This document shows, one piece after another, positions 1 through 7,775 of a stretch of DNA of 39,336 nt (position 1 is its first letter; each line of letters starts with the position of its first letter). The notes beneath the pieces were generated by a model. The model was not told the origin of the DNA. It worked only from the letters and a program-made list of their open reading frames with translations, and did no database searches. The DNA comes from Acidimicrobiaceae bacterium. Its GTDB lineage: Bacteria > Actinomycetota > Acidimicrobiia > Acidimicrobiales > Aldehydirespiratoraceae. The DNA is taken from assembly GCA_018699415.1 (NCBI GenBank), contig JABIQM010000202.1, forward strand, positions 1 through 39,336, written 5' to 3'. A program made the position numbers and the translations under genes.

Positions 1-360
1 CCAACCCGCGACGGCTACACCTTCACCAGCTGGAACACCACCGCTGACGGTACCGGCACTGATTATGCAGGTGGCGGCACATACACGTTGCCGAACTCCG
101 GCACCGACACCCTCTACGCCCAATGGCAAATCAACACCGTCAACCTCACCTACGACCCTCAAGATGGCAGCGGTGAACCCGACGACCAAACCGGCAACGC
201 AGCCACCGACATAACCGTCTCCACCACCGAACCAACCCGCGACGGCTACACCTTCACCAGCTGGAACACCACCGCTGACGGTACCGGCACTGATTATGCA
301 GGTGGCGGCACATACACGTTGCCGAACTCCGGCACCGACACCCTCTACGCCCAATGGCAA
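1..360 (+). repeat. Direct repeat, period 231 bp, within the InlB-repeat gene
   Basis: Bases 1-129 reappear without a visible mismatch at 232-360, giving a period of 231 bp (77 codons). Identity extends through the synonymous positions, so the copies arose by recent duplication or are kept identical by gene conversion. The copy number to the left is unknown. An array like this can also expand or collapse during assembly. Confidence 0.9.
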
Positions 361-471
361 CCCACATCCACCACAACGCCAACCACGCCTGCCGAAACCC
401 CTGTAGTCGAAGCGCCACCAGTAACTGAACCAGCCGAACCAGTAACCGCCACCCCCACCTTCACCGGCTAA
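1..471 (+). CDS. C-terminal part of an InlB B-repeat (Listeria-Bacteroides repeat) surface protein, 5' end outside window
   Basis: The reading frame is open from base 1 to a TAA at 469-471, so the start lies left of the window. It encodes repeats of about 77 residues with the hallmarks of InlB B-repeats (Flg_new family): YDPQDGSG, then a GYTFTSWNT core, then a TLYAQW end. One repeat starts before the window, one full repeat is visible, and the chain ends in a Thr/Pro/Glu-rich tail of about 38 residues without a clear LPXTG motif or membrane anchor. Such repeats are small beta-grasp folds found in long secreted or surface proteins, often adhesins. This is seen in the sequence; cell-surface location is inference from the family. 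The gene ends only 9 bases before a tRNA-Arg fragment that looks like an attachment site, so it may be the last gene of an integrated element. Confidence 0.8.
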   Translation, partial: PTRDGYTFTSWNTTADGTGTDYAGGGTYTLPNSGTDTLYAQWQINTVNLTYDPQDGSGEPDDQTGNAATDITVSTTEPTRDGYTFTSWNTTADGTGTDYAGGGTYTLPNSGTDTLYAQWQPTSTTTPTTPAETPVVEAPPVTEPAEPVTATPTFTG

Positions 472-479
472 CCATTCTC

Positions 480-521
480 CTACGGATCAGAAGGCCGGGA
501 GTTCGAATCTCTCCGGGCGCG
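480..521 (+). other. 3' half of a tRNA-Arg(ACG) gene; probable attachment-site (att) border
   Basis: The fragment starts inside the anticodon loop CTACGGA (anticodon ACG at 482-484). It continues with the 3' anticodon stem TCAGA, a T-arm GGGAG-TTCGAAT-CTCTC (497-513), the 3' acceptor strand CGGGCGC (514-520) and discriminator G521. The required 5' half (acceptor GCGCCCG, D-arm, 5' anticodon stem) is absent; the sequence before 480 is the tail of the InlB-repeat gene. Integrases that use tRNA genes typically target this 3' part and leave a copy of it at the far end of the inserted element. With the tRNA on the plus strand, the intact gene and the element would lie to the left. No integrase is in view, so the element is inferred. 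Confidence 0.75.
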
Positions 522-528
522 CTGACCA

Positions 529-562
529 AGACACGCTGGGGTCTAACCCCAGCGTGTCTTTC
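529..562 (+). terminator. Rho-independent terminator behind the tRNA-Arg fragment
   Basis: A perfect 14-bp stem, 529-542 (AGACACGCTGGGGT) pairing with 546-559 (ACCCCAGCGTGTCT), closes a 3-base loop and runs into a short T stretch. It follows the tRNA fragment by 7 bases, as expected for the original terminator of the tRNA-Arg gene. That supports reading the sequence right of 480 as native chromosome. Confidence 0.85.
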
Positions 563-908
563 AGTTTTGGCATCCATCCCAATCCAACCAGCGCCAGCAC
601 CACGTTCGAAGCCTCCTCGCATTCCTCGTAGTCAACCGGCGGGCCACAGGTCCATTCGTCCAGCCCGTCACCGCTGATTCGTTCACACTCAACATCGAAT
701 AATTCGGCCGCCACACCGACAGCGCACAACATTTCGAAGACGCCGGCATGCCCTCACTGTCCATCGGCCCCTATCTGGCCTCAGCCAAGGTCCACCGCTG
801 TGATCTCCTCGGTGGTCGCGACCTCACCATCAGCGCCGACCAAGCCACACGCCTCATTGGCCGCAACCACCCTCAACTGCGTCATTGCTCGCTCTCGCTC
901 TCAGATCC
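563..908. other. Region without a convincing gene
   Basis: About 345 bases between the terminator and the lipoprotein gene. A minus-strand frame from an ATG at 732 reads through residues rich in Glu, Asp and Cys, reminiscent in composition of the neighbouring lipoprotein. However, it runs on through the terminator and the tRNA fragment, so its present end cannot be a native gene end. It may be a decayed gene fragment. A plus-strand frame (748-936) overlaps the lipoprotein 3' end and shows no family features. Confidence 0.4.
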
Positions 909-2216
909 TCACTCGAGCGCGGCACTCAAGGTGTAGGAGGCATTCCCTCGTATCGAACCCACGATGATCATGTAGAGGCCACTGTCGGCGAGTGGCACCC
1001 TTGCTTCGGTCGGTGAATCGCCTCCGACGGCGACCCCGTTCGGACCGTGCACCGAGAAGACTGCGTTGTCCTCCAATGATTCGATCGCCAGCGACAGCAC
1101 CGAACCGGCGACGCCGCCCACAAGATAAACCGGGCCTACGTCACCTCGAACGATCCCGCCGTTGACCTGTGTGGTGATGTCCGCCTCAAGTTCGAGTTCG
1201 ATCACATCGATCGGAGTGCTGATATCGATCGACAGCACCGCCGAGACATCACCCCCCACCCGAAACACGCGGATGTAGTAGAAGCCGGTCTCGGGAAGCA
1301 GCAACGTCGACGACTGCTGCTCAAACACCAGGATCTCACCGTCGGCGGTTTCGACGCTTGCGAACCCCTCGCCCTCGTCCTCTGCGTCAACAAAGACCGT
1401 CATCAACTGGCCCTCAGCAGCCGACAGTTCGTACCAGTAGCTCACATCGCGGGCGAAGCCAGTGTCGAGGTTGACGCCGGTTTCCCCCGGCTCGAAGAAC
1501 ACGGGCTGGGCTTCTGGACCGTTCTCGCTCATAGCGCAGCTGCCGAACATCTGTGTGGTCGTGTCGCCGCACGTGGAACCGAACAGTTCGTCGGCGCTCC
1601 CGATCGGTGACATCAACCACAGTTCGTCGCACGCCTCGAGATCACCATCGGCACAGTCCATGCGACGTTCAGAAGTCTCTGCGGAAGACTCCTCAGATAG
1701 ATCGTCGAACTCAACACCGCACGCGGCAAACGCTCCGAAGAGGCCCGCCATCAGCTCCATGGCCTCGCTCTCGTCGGCGTCTTCAGCACTCAGGCCCATC
1801 GTGATCAACTCGGCAAACACGCCACTTCCGATCAGACATTCCGCTTGATCCGAATCGAGACCCATCTCGTCGGCCAGGCTGTCGCTCAGAACCTCAGGCG
1901 CACACTCGACAAGCGCAGCGATCGTCTCATCCAACTGCCCGGGATCAATGCCCTCAGGCGGTTCGTCAGCGGTGAGTGTGTCTGGGTCGAGCAGAAGCAG
2001 CGCAAGTTCCTCGTCCACATCAAGCTCAGCGATGAGACAATCAACCTGCCCGACGCCCGAAACGCTTTGCGATGCAGAGGACCCGTCGCTCTGGCCTTCA
2101 GATACAGCATCGGGCTGACCCCCTACATCCGCTGACGGGGTCGAGGTTCCACCACAAGCGACAAGAAGCGACATCGAGAGCAGCAAGCCCAACACGGAAC
2201 AAAAACGTCCAAACAT
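909..2216 (-). CDS. Secreted acidic lipoprotein with C-terminal PPC-like beta-sandwich domains
   Basis: 435 residues. The N-terminus is a lipoprotein signal: MFGRFCS, a hydrophobic stretch, then LLVAC-GG with the lipobox cysteine at residue 21. It is followed by a Ser/Gly/Asp-rich linker. Residues of about 60-190 are very acidic, with regularly spaced cysteines (for example DCLIAELDVD, VECAPEVLSD, AECLIGSGVF), suggesting a small repeated helical module. From about residue 235 the protein becomes beta-rich. Two segments resemble bacterial pre-peptidase C-terminal (PPC) domains: YWYELSAAEGQLMTVFVDA ending in GFYYIRVFR, and VYLVGGVAGSVLSLAIES ending in SGLYMIIVGS. No enzyme motif is visible. An extracellular binding or scaffold role is a guess; export and lipidation are well supported. 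Start ATG at 2214-2216. It is transcribed divergently from the gene at 2351. Confidence 0.75.
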   Translation of the reverse strand: MFGRFCSVLGLLLSMSLLVACGGTSTPSADVGGQPDAVSEGQSDGSSASQSVSGVGQVDCLIAELDVDEELALLLLDPDTLTADEPPEGIDPGQLDETIAALVECAPEVLSDSLADEMGLDSDQAECLIGSGVFAELITMGLSAEDADESEAMELMAGLFGAFAACGVEFDDLSEESSAETSERRMDCADGDLEACDELWLMSPIGSADELFGSTCGDTTTQMFGSCAMSENGPEAQPVFFEPGETGVNLDTGFARDVSYWYELSAAEGQLMTVFVDAEDEGEGFASVETADGEILVFEQQSSTLLLPETGFYYIRVFRVGGDVSAVLSIDISTPIDVIELELEADITTQVNGGIVRGDVGPVYLVGGVAGSVLSLAIESLEDNAVFSVHGPNGVAVGGDSPTEARVPLADSGLYMIIVGSIRGNASYTLSAALE

Positions 2217-2350
2217 ACGGCGAGGCTAGCCCTATCCACAACCGAGAACCCAAGCGCTCCGAGCAAGCCCGAGCCCCAACCGACACCACCAAACCCAGCG
2301 ACGGTGAACGCTTCGGCCCGACCTGTGACGCAGAGGCCTAGCCTTAAGGG

Positions 2351-2980
2351 ATGGTCCGAAAAGCGACGGCAGCACTGTGGAGTGAACAAGACCGCCATCC
2401 GGGTGACCGGAAGCGACTGTTCACGGCGGTCAGCAACGCCATCGAAGCCGAACGGGTGCTCTACCCGGGAAGCTTTGTTGATATTTCCCCCTCGTTCGTC
2501 TTTGATTCAGCGGTCTATGTCGACAACGACAAGCGGGCGGCGAAATTCTTTGCCGATGAACAAGGTGTCCTCGAAATCATCGCGGAACACGAGGAGGCAC
2601 CAGACGAACCCGACATCACCTTTCTCCAAGCCGACTACACCAGCGAACTCGACCTCCCCGAACAAGACGTTGACCTCCTGATCTCCCTCTTTGCCGGGTT
2701 TGTTTCCGACCACTGCACCGAGCACCTTCGGATCGGCGGCACCCTGCTGGTCAACGGCAGCCATGGTGATGCTGGGTTGGCCTCCATCGATCCGCGTTAC
2801 GACCTCGAGGCCGTCGTCATCGCCCGAGCCGGCGAATACCGGATCAGCACAGCCAACCTCGACACCTATCTGGTGCCGAAAAAATCACAAGAAGTCACCC
2901 GCGAGCGAGTCCTCGCCTCGGGTCGGGGGCTCGCATATCGCGTTCCCGCCTTCGCCTATCTCTTCACTCGCACCGACTGA
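2351..2980 (+). CDS. Class I SAM-dependent methyltransferase-like protein
   Basis: 209 residues. The pattern fits a small Rossmann-type methyltransferase: an early VLYPGSFVDISPSF stretch at the motif I position, lacking the classical GxGxG, then an acidic strand end VYVDNDKRAAKFF (motif II position, residues about 54-67). FLQADYTSELDLPEQDVDLLISLFAG (about 94-118) looks like motifs III/IV, and LRIGGTLLVNGSHGDAG like motif VI. The substrate is unknown and activity is not assured because motif I is atypical. The ATG at 2351 follows AAGGG too closely for a normal ribosome site, so the message may be leaderless. It is the first gene of a same-strand run with the 2-hydroxyacid oxidase 84 bases downstream. 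Confidence 0.6.
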   Translation: MVRKATAALWSEQDRHPGDRKRLFTAVSNAIEAERVLYPGSFVDISPSFVFDSAVYVDNDKRAAKFFADEQGVLEIIAEHEEAPDEPDITFLQADYTSELDLPEQDVDLLISLFAGFVSDHCTEHLRIGGTLLVNGSHGDAGLASIDPRYDLEAVVIARAGEYRISTANLDTYLVPKKSQEVTRERVLASGRGLAYRVPAFAYLFTRTD

Positions 2981-3064
2981 TTTAGGGTGGCTCAACGGCC
3001 ATCAAACATAAAACTGTGAGCGCCTACCATGACGCAGGCTTGGTAGTCGTGCCAGCATGACCAT

Positions 3065-4207
3065 GTGCCTACCCCACTCATGGATCGCTATCCGGCCATC
3101 GCCGATCTCGAACGCCTCGCAAAGCGTCGGATCCCATCATTTTCGTGGGAGTACCTCGCCTCGGGGACTGGCACCGAATCCACTCTGCATCGAAACATCG
3201 AGGCGATAACCGAGGTGCATCTGCGTCCTCAATTGATGAAGGGAATCCTCGACCCGATCACGACCACAACATTGTTCGGAATCGAGTACGCCGCTCCGAT
3301 CGGGATTGCGCCCATCGGTCTCAGCGGCTTGATCTGGCCCGGAGCTGATCTCACGTTGGCGAAGATGGCGGTCGAAAAGAATATTCCTCACACGCTCAGC
3401 ACCGTCGGCACCGGGAAGCTCGAGGAGATCGGCCCCGCCGCAGCCGGACACGGCTGGTTCCAGCTGTACTCGCCGCGAGACACTGACCTGAGAGACCGTC
3501 TCCTCGATCGCGTCGCCGAGAGCGGGTTTACCACGCTCGTGGTGACCGCAGACGTACCGATCGCAAGTCGACGCGAACGCCAACGGCGAGCGCGCATACG
3601 AGTGCCACCAAAAATCGGGCCGGCGCTCGTCGCCCAAAGCATCCGTCGCCCGGCATGGGCAATGGGTGTCCTGCGCAACGGGTTACCTCGGTTCCGCACC
3701 CTCGAAGACTATGTCGACCGTTCGACAATGAAGATGACGGCCGGTTTCGTCGGCGCTTCGCTCGGTGGCACGCTCGGCTGGGAATACCTCGCTCAAGTTC
3801 GCGAACGCTGGGCTGGTCCCATTGTCGTCAAAGGCATCCTCAATGCCGACGATGCCGCCCGCTGTATCGAAACCGGCGCCGATGCCGTCCAGGTATCCAA
3901 CCATGGTGGCCGCCAACTCGACGGGTCCATCACTGCGATCGAAGCCCTCCCCGACATCGTTGAGCGCATCGGCGGCCAATCACCGGTCCTGTTCGACTCA
4001 GGAGTCCGCGACGGGCTCGACGTGGCCCGAGCCGTGGCACTCGGGGCCGATTTCGTCTTCTGTGGCCGGGCATTCATGTTCGGGCTCGCCGGCCTTGGCA
4101 CTGCCGGCGCCGCTCATGCCTACGACATCCTTCATGAAGGTCTCGTCAACGTAATGCACCAGACCGGTTGCAACCGACTCGATGAGTTGGCCGACCGCCT
4201 GGTCTGA
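3065..4207 (+). CDS. FMN-dependent alpha-hydroxy-acid oxidizing protein (lactate dehydrogenase/oxidase family)
   Basis: 380 residues, the usual size for the LldD / glycolate oxidase / lactate 2-monooxygenase family. These enzymes oxidise an L-2-hydroxy acid to the 2-oxo acid using FMN in a TIM barrel. Visible signatures: APIG (residues 78-81), FQLYSPRD (132-139), TADVPIASRRERQRR (161-175), IVVKG with the FMN-contacting Lys256, and SNHGGRQLDG (278-287) with the catalytic base His280 and substrate-binding Arg283. FDSGVRDG and FVFCGR phosphate-binding motifs follow. The start is GTG 3065; the ATG at 3080 (residue 6) is an equally possible start and no clear ribosome site decides. Physiological substrate and electron acceptor cannot be told from sequence. 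Downstream neighbours (dioxygenase, esterase, hotdog protein) suggest a shared catabolic unit. Confidence 0.88.
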   Translation: MPTPLMDRYPAIADLERLAKRRIPSFSWEYLASGTGTESTLHRNIEAITEVHLRPQLMKGILDPITTTTLFGIEYAAPIGIAPIGLSGLIWPGADLTLAKMAVEKNIPHTLSTVGTGKLEEIGPAAAGHGWFQLYSPRDTDLRDRLLDRVAESGFTTLVVTADVPIASRRERQRRARIRVPPKIGPALVAQSIRRPAWAMGVLRNGLPRFRTLEDYVDRSTMKMTAGFVGASLGGTLGWEYLAQVRERWAGPIVVKGILNADDAARCIETGADAVQVSNHGGRQLDGSITAIEALPDIVERIGGQSPVLFDSGVRDGLDVARAVALGADFVFCGRAFMFGLAGLGTAGAAHAYDILHEGLVNVMHQTGCNRLDELADRLV

Positions 4208-4234
4208 GCTCCACCGGCCCTCTACCGTTGCACC

Positions 4235-5185
4235 ATGGACCTCGTCCCCACAATCGATATCAGTGACCCCAGTAGCTTCGACCTAGCCGAGTTGGACCGC
4301 GCCGCAAGCGACCATGGCTTCTTCTTGCTCGCTGGCCATGGCCTTGATGACATCATCGCTCGAACGTGGGATGTCACACGGCGGTTCTTTGCCTGCGACG
4401 AGTCGGTCAAGGGGCCGATCCGGCGCACCCCAGATCGTGGACTCGGTTACCACGATCGTGAGCTTACGAAACGCCGACGCGACAACAAGGAAGTGTTCGA
4501 CTATATCGATCCTCAAATCGGTGATGGACGTGGACTCAATCAATGGCCGACCGGACCCGACGGTTTCCATGCCCAGCTCATCGAGTTCTTCGACGAGTTC
4601 GCAGTTCTGGCACAGCTCACCGTCAACGTGCTCGCCAATGCGCTCGGCTCACCGGCCACGCATGATGATGAACTCGCCATCAGCCGAGTATCGAGTTCAG
4701 TACGGCTCAACCATTATCCAATCAAGGATCCAGTACCCGCACACGAGCGCGCAGGCCTCGCACCATTGGGTGAGACAGCGCTCGGGCACCACACCGATAC
4801 CGGCGTGCTGACTCTCCTTCTTCAAGACGACACAGGTGGTCTCCAAGCCCACTCGTCCGAACACGGATGGATCGATGTGCCGCCACGACCCGGCACGATC
4901 GTCGTGAACCTGGCCGACGCCATGCAGGTCTGGACCAACGATCGCTACAAGGCCGCCGTGCACCGAGTGATTCCGATGACAGCCAGTAACCGCTACAGCA
5001 TCCCGTTCTTCGCCAACCCACCCCGAGATGCCCTCATCGCCCCAATCGCCGAACTCACCCATTCAACTCCCCGATACCGCGAATTCGAATGGCGCGAACT
5101 GATCGAGGGTCGCGTCGCCGACAACTTCGAAGACACCGGCGCCGATGACATCCAGATAAGCGACTTCTCGCTTTCTCACCGGTGA
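4235..5185 (+). CDS. Isopenicillin N synthase-like Fe(II)/2-oxoglutarate dioxygenase
   Basis: 316 residues, normal for the family. The iron triad is visible as His186-Thr-Asp188 (in LGHHTDTG) and His243 (in AAVHRVI). The co-substrate carboxylate site is Arg253-Tyr-Ser255 (NRYSIPFF). The N-terminal DIOX_N region (GFFLLAGHG, about 28-36) is complete. Family members hydroxylate, desaturate or demethylate small molecules, often plant or antibiotic-type metabolites. The actual substrate is unknown. The ATG at 4235 follows the oxidase stop by 27 bases, and the esterase gene starts 4 bases after this stop, so co-transcription is very likely. Confidence 0.88.
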   Translation: MDLVPTIDISDPSSFDLAELDRAASDHGFFLLAGHGLDDIIARTWDVTRRFFACDESVKGPIRRTPDRGLGYHDRELTKRRRDNKEVFDYIDPQIGDGRGLNQWPTGPDGFHAQLIEFFDEFAVLAQLTVNVLANALGSPATHDDELAISRVSSSVRLNHYPIKDPVPAHERAGLAPLGETALGHHTDTGVLTLLLQDDTGGLQAHSSEHGWIDVPPRPGTIVVNLADAMQVWTNDRYKAAVHRVIPMTASNRYSIPFFANPPRDALIAPIAELTHSTPRYREFEWRELIEGRVADNFEDTGADDIQISDFSLSHR

Positions 5186-5189
5186 AACC

Positions 5190-6698
5190 ATGACCGACAC
5201 CGCAGCCACACCCACCGTCTCCACCTCTGTCGGCGACCTGCATGGGCGTCTCCGAGACGGGGTACACGAATTTCTGGGCGTGCCCTACGCGGCCCCACCA
5301 ACGGGCGATCTGCGCTTTCGAGCGCCTCAGCCACCGACACCGTGGACGGGGGTACGCAGCGCCACCCACCTTGGCCCAAGTGCACCCCAAATCGCCCGAG
5401 ATCCCAGCAGCCCACTCCCTGCCACCGGCTACGCGACGGACGAGAGTTGCCTGTTTCTGAACGTCTACACGCCAGGCCCCGATGACCATGGCCGACCCGT
5501 ACTGGTCTGGATCCACGGCGGCTCGTACATGACCGGGAGAGGAGCCACCGTCGACGGTGGGCCATTCGCCCGCAACGGTGACCTTGTGGTCGTGTCGATC
5601 AACTACCGTCTCGGGCTGCTCGGGTTTGCCGAACTCGGCCATCTTGATCCCGATCTCGCCGGCTCCCACAACAACGGAATTCGTGATCAGATCGCCGCGC
5701 TTCGGTGGGTGCGGGACAACATCGCCGCCTTCGGTGGTGACCCCAACCGAGTTACCATCGCAGGCGAATCGGCGGGAGCCGGATCAGTGATGGCCATCCT
5801 TGCGTCACCCGAAGCCGATGGTCTGTACCACCGGGTCATTTCACAAAGTGCCCCCGCCTCGTTCATGCCTCCCTCCACCGAACTGGCCATGGAAGTCATC
5901 GATCTCGCCGGAGTGGACGACATCGACGGACTCCGAACCCTCACAGTCGAAAAAACCATCGAGATCCAAAACCAGCTCGCCACCAACGCCGCTGAGTCCG
6001 CCATCGCCAACCCCCGCTTTCCCGGCTCAGCCCGCAAGGGGCTTCGACCGGCAATCGATGGCATCACCGTCACCCGTTCGCCGGTGCAGGCTGCGGTCGA
6101 GCGACGTATCCCACTCCTTCTCGGCACCAATCTCGACGAAGGGACCCTCTTCGGCGGCCATCTCCCCAACGAGATCAGCGACAGCCTCCTCCGTTCGCTC
6201 GTGGCTGACCACACCTCTGACCCTGACACCGTGATCGAGGCTTTTCGGGCCGAACAACCCGATGCCGACAACCACACCCTCGCACTATCGATGATCGGCG
6301 ACACACTGTTTCGAACATCAAGCCTTCGGGTCGCCGATGCCGCCGCCGCCGCAAACATCCCGGTCTTCACCTATCTGTTCGAGTGGGAGAGCACAGGATT
6401 CGACGGATTCTTTGGCTCGATGCATGCCCTCGAAATTCCCTTTGTGTGGCAGGCCGATCTCGAAGGGGCCGCCGCCGGATGGCAACGGATCATGGGGCCA
6501 CCGGGATCCTGGCCAGCCGAACTGGCCGACAATATGCACAACGCCTGGATCGGGTTTATCCGCAATGGCGAACCAGCACACGAGGCCATCGGCAGTTGGC
6601 CTCGCTACGACGACACCCGGCCCACGATGGTCTTCGGTGACACCACCCGCCTCGAGCACGACCCGCGCGGGGCAACACGCTCCAGTTGGGAGGCTTGA
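5190..6698 (+). CDS. Type B carboxylesterase/lipase (PnbA-like alpha/beta hydrolase)
   Basis: 502 residues, the expected length. Oxyanion-hole motif HGG at 109-111 (WIHGGSYMTG), nucleophile elbow GESAG with Ser194, an acidic triad member in LLGTNLDEGTLF, and the catalytic His in MHALEIPFVW. The early sequence GVPYAAPPTGDLRFRAPQP is the classic N-terminal signature of this family. No signal peptide is visible, so it is probably cytoplasmic, hydrolysing carboxylic esters. The start ATG 5190 is 4 bases after the dioxygenase stop, preceded by GGTGA. Its stop overlaps the next start by one base (TGATG), a sign of translational coupling. Confidence 0.92.
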   Translation: MTDTAATPTVSTSVGDLHGRLRDGVHEFLGVPYAAPPTGDLRFRAPQPPTPWTGVRSATHLGPSAPQIARDPSSPLPATGYATDESCLFLNVYTPGPDDHGRPVLVWIHGGSYMTGRGATVDGGPFARNGDLVVVSINYRLGLLGFAELGHLDPDLAGSHNNGIRDQIAALRWVRDNIAAFGGDPNRVTIAGESAGAGSVMAILASPEADGLYHRVISQSAPASFMPPSTELAMEVIDLAGVDDIDGLRTLTVEKTIEIQNQLATNAAESAIANPRFPGSARKGLRPAIDGITVTRSPVQAAVERRIPLLLGTNLDEGTLFGGHLPNEISDSLLRSLVADHTSDPDTVIEAFRAEQPDADNHTLALSMIGDTLFRTSSLRVADAAAAANIPVFTYLFEWESTGFDGFFGSMHALEIPFVWQADLEGAAAGWQRIMGPPGSWPAELADNMHNAWIGFIRNGEPAHEAIGSWPRYDDTRPTMVFGDTTRLEHDPRGATRSSWEA

Positions 6699-7390
6699 TG
6701 CAAGCCTGGTCGATCAACGCCGTCAACCTGGCCGAGCACAGCGATAATCCGGTCCACACTGTTGAGGGTGGCCGGGCCGCCGGCTTTGCCGGGGCGGTTG
6801 TTGCAGGCACCACCATTGCCGCCTACCTAACCCGTCCCGTCGCGGCCGCATGGGGCATCGACTGGCTCACCAGCGGTGGCTATGAGGTGGCGTTTCGCGG
6901 TGCCGTCCTTGCCGATGAACCCGTCACGATCCGCCCCATCGACGATGATCGAATCGTCGCCCAGGTGGGCGGTCGGGACTGTGCCTGGCTCGCTCCAACG
7001 ATGACGCCTGAGCTATTCGCGGCGCCTTCGGGCAGGCAACTCGAACCGGCCGTGTTCGAACTCACGGACCCGTGGACTGGCTATGCCGCTCGCGTCGGGG
7101 AGGACCTCAGTCTTTACGACGCCGAACGCATCGTTCACCCTGTGGTGTGGATCGCACTCGCCAACCGGATTTTCATCGAGCAGATGATCGACGGGGCCTG
7201 GGTTCACACCCGCAGCCGAGTCGCTCACCGAGCAACCGCTGCCCCTGGCGCCGTCGTCGTGGTTGAAGCCTACGAAATCGACCGTTTCGAAACCCGGAGT
7301 GGCGAACGCGCCGTCGTCCAGATGGAAATGACGATCGACAACATTCCGATAGTCCATCTCGAACACGAGGCGCTCGTCCACCTGTTCTGA
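6698..7390 (+). CDS. Hotdog-fold MaoC-like protein
   Basis: 230 residues from the ATG at 6698. GGGAGG lies 4 bases upstream, at 6688-6693, which decides against the upstream TTG at 6686. The N-terminal motif NPVHTVEGGRAAGFAGAVV-AGT (residues about 13-34) resembles the MaoC dehydratase hydratase signature, with an Asn/His pair followed by A...GF...V.G. The second half (RSRVAHRATAAPGAVVVVEAYEID) resembles a second, degenerate hotdog repeat. A double-hotdog hydratase or thioesterase acting on acyl-CoA is plausible; the exact reaction is unknown. It closes the run from 4235 and is coupled to the esterase. Confidence 0.6.
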   Translation: MQAWSINAVNLAEHSDNPVHTVEGGRAAGFAGAVVAGTTIAAYLTRPVAAAWGIDWLTSGGYEVAFRGAVLADEPVTIRPIDDDRIVAQVGGRDCAWLAPTMTPELFAAPSGRQLEPAVFELTDPWTGYAARVGEDLSLYDAERIVHPVVWIALANRIFIEQMIDGAWVHTRSRVAHRATAAPGAVVVVEAYEIDRFETRSGERAVVQMEMTIDNIPIVHLEHEALVHLF

Positions 7391-7410
7391 GCTCCGTAAA
7401 CCTGCCGCCA

Positions 7411-7731
7411 TCAACGGTTGGCGTACGCCAACCTGGCTCGGACCACGCCGGCCACAAAAAAGACGATCACGATCACAGCCATCATCGGAACCCCGTCGTT
7501 GTATCGACAGAACTCCATGGGATCGCGGCGGCATCTCGTCTCGGTGACCTCGGACCAGCGAGCGATCGTGGCAATCACCACCAGACCAGCGAGATACCAA
7601 TACATCATTCGACGCAGCGCTTGAGCGCCGCACGTGTACCTGAACCTGATGTAGGCGAGGTACGCCACAGACATGCCCATGATCACTGCGCACGTGATCA
7701 TGTATGTCGCGAATTCAGACCACGTTGCCAC
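7411..7731 (-). CDS. Small membrane protein of unknown function
   Basis: 106 residues from a GTG start at 7731. Three hydrophobic segments are visible: FATYMITCAVIMGMSVAYLAY (about 7-27), YWYLAGLVVIATIA (about 44-57) and VPMMAVIVIVFFVAGVV (about 81-97), separated by basic loops. The loop between the second and third segments contains two cysteines (TRCRRDPMEFC). I do not recognise a family. It is convergent with the hotdog-protein gene, 20 bases away. Its start lies about 44 bases from the 3' end of glnS on the same strand, so it may be read through from glnS. Confidence 0.6.
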   Translation of the reverse strand: MATWSEFATYMITCAVIMGMSVAYLAYIRFRYTCGAQALRRMMYWYLAGLVVIATIARWSEVTETRCRRDPMEFCRYNDGVPMMAVIVIVFFVAGVVRARLAYANR

Positions 7732-7775
7732 CAGGTAACGCTAACACCGTGGCTGAAACAGCCAGCGGTTTCGTT

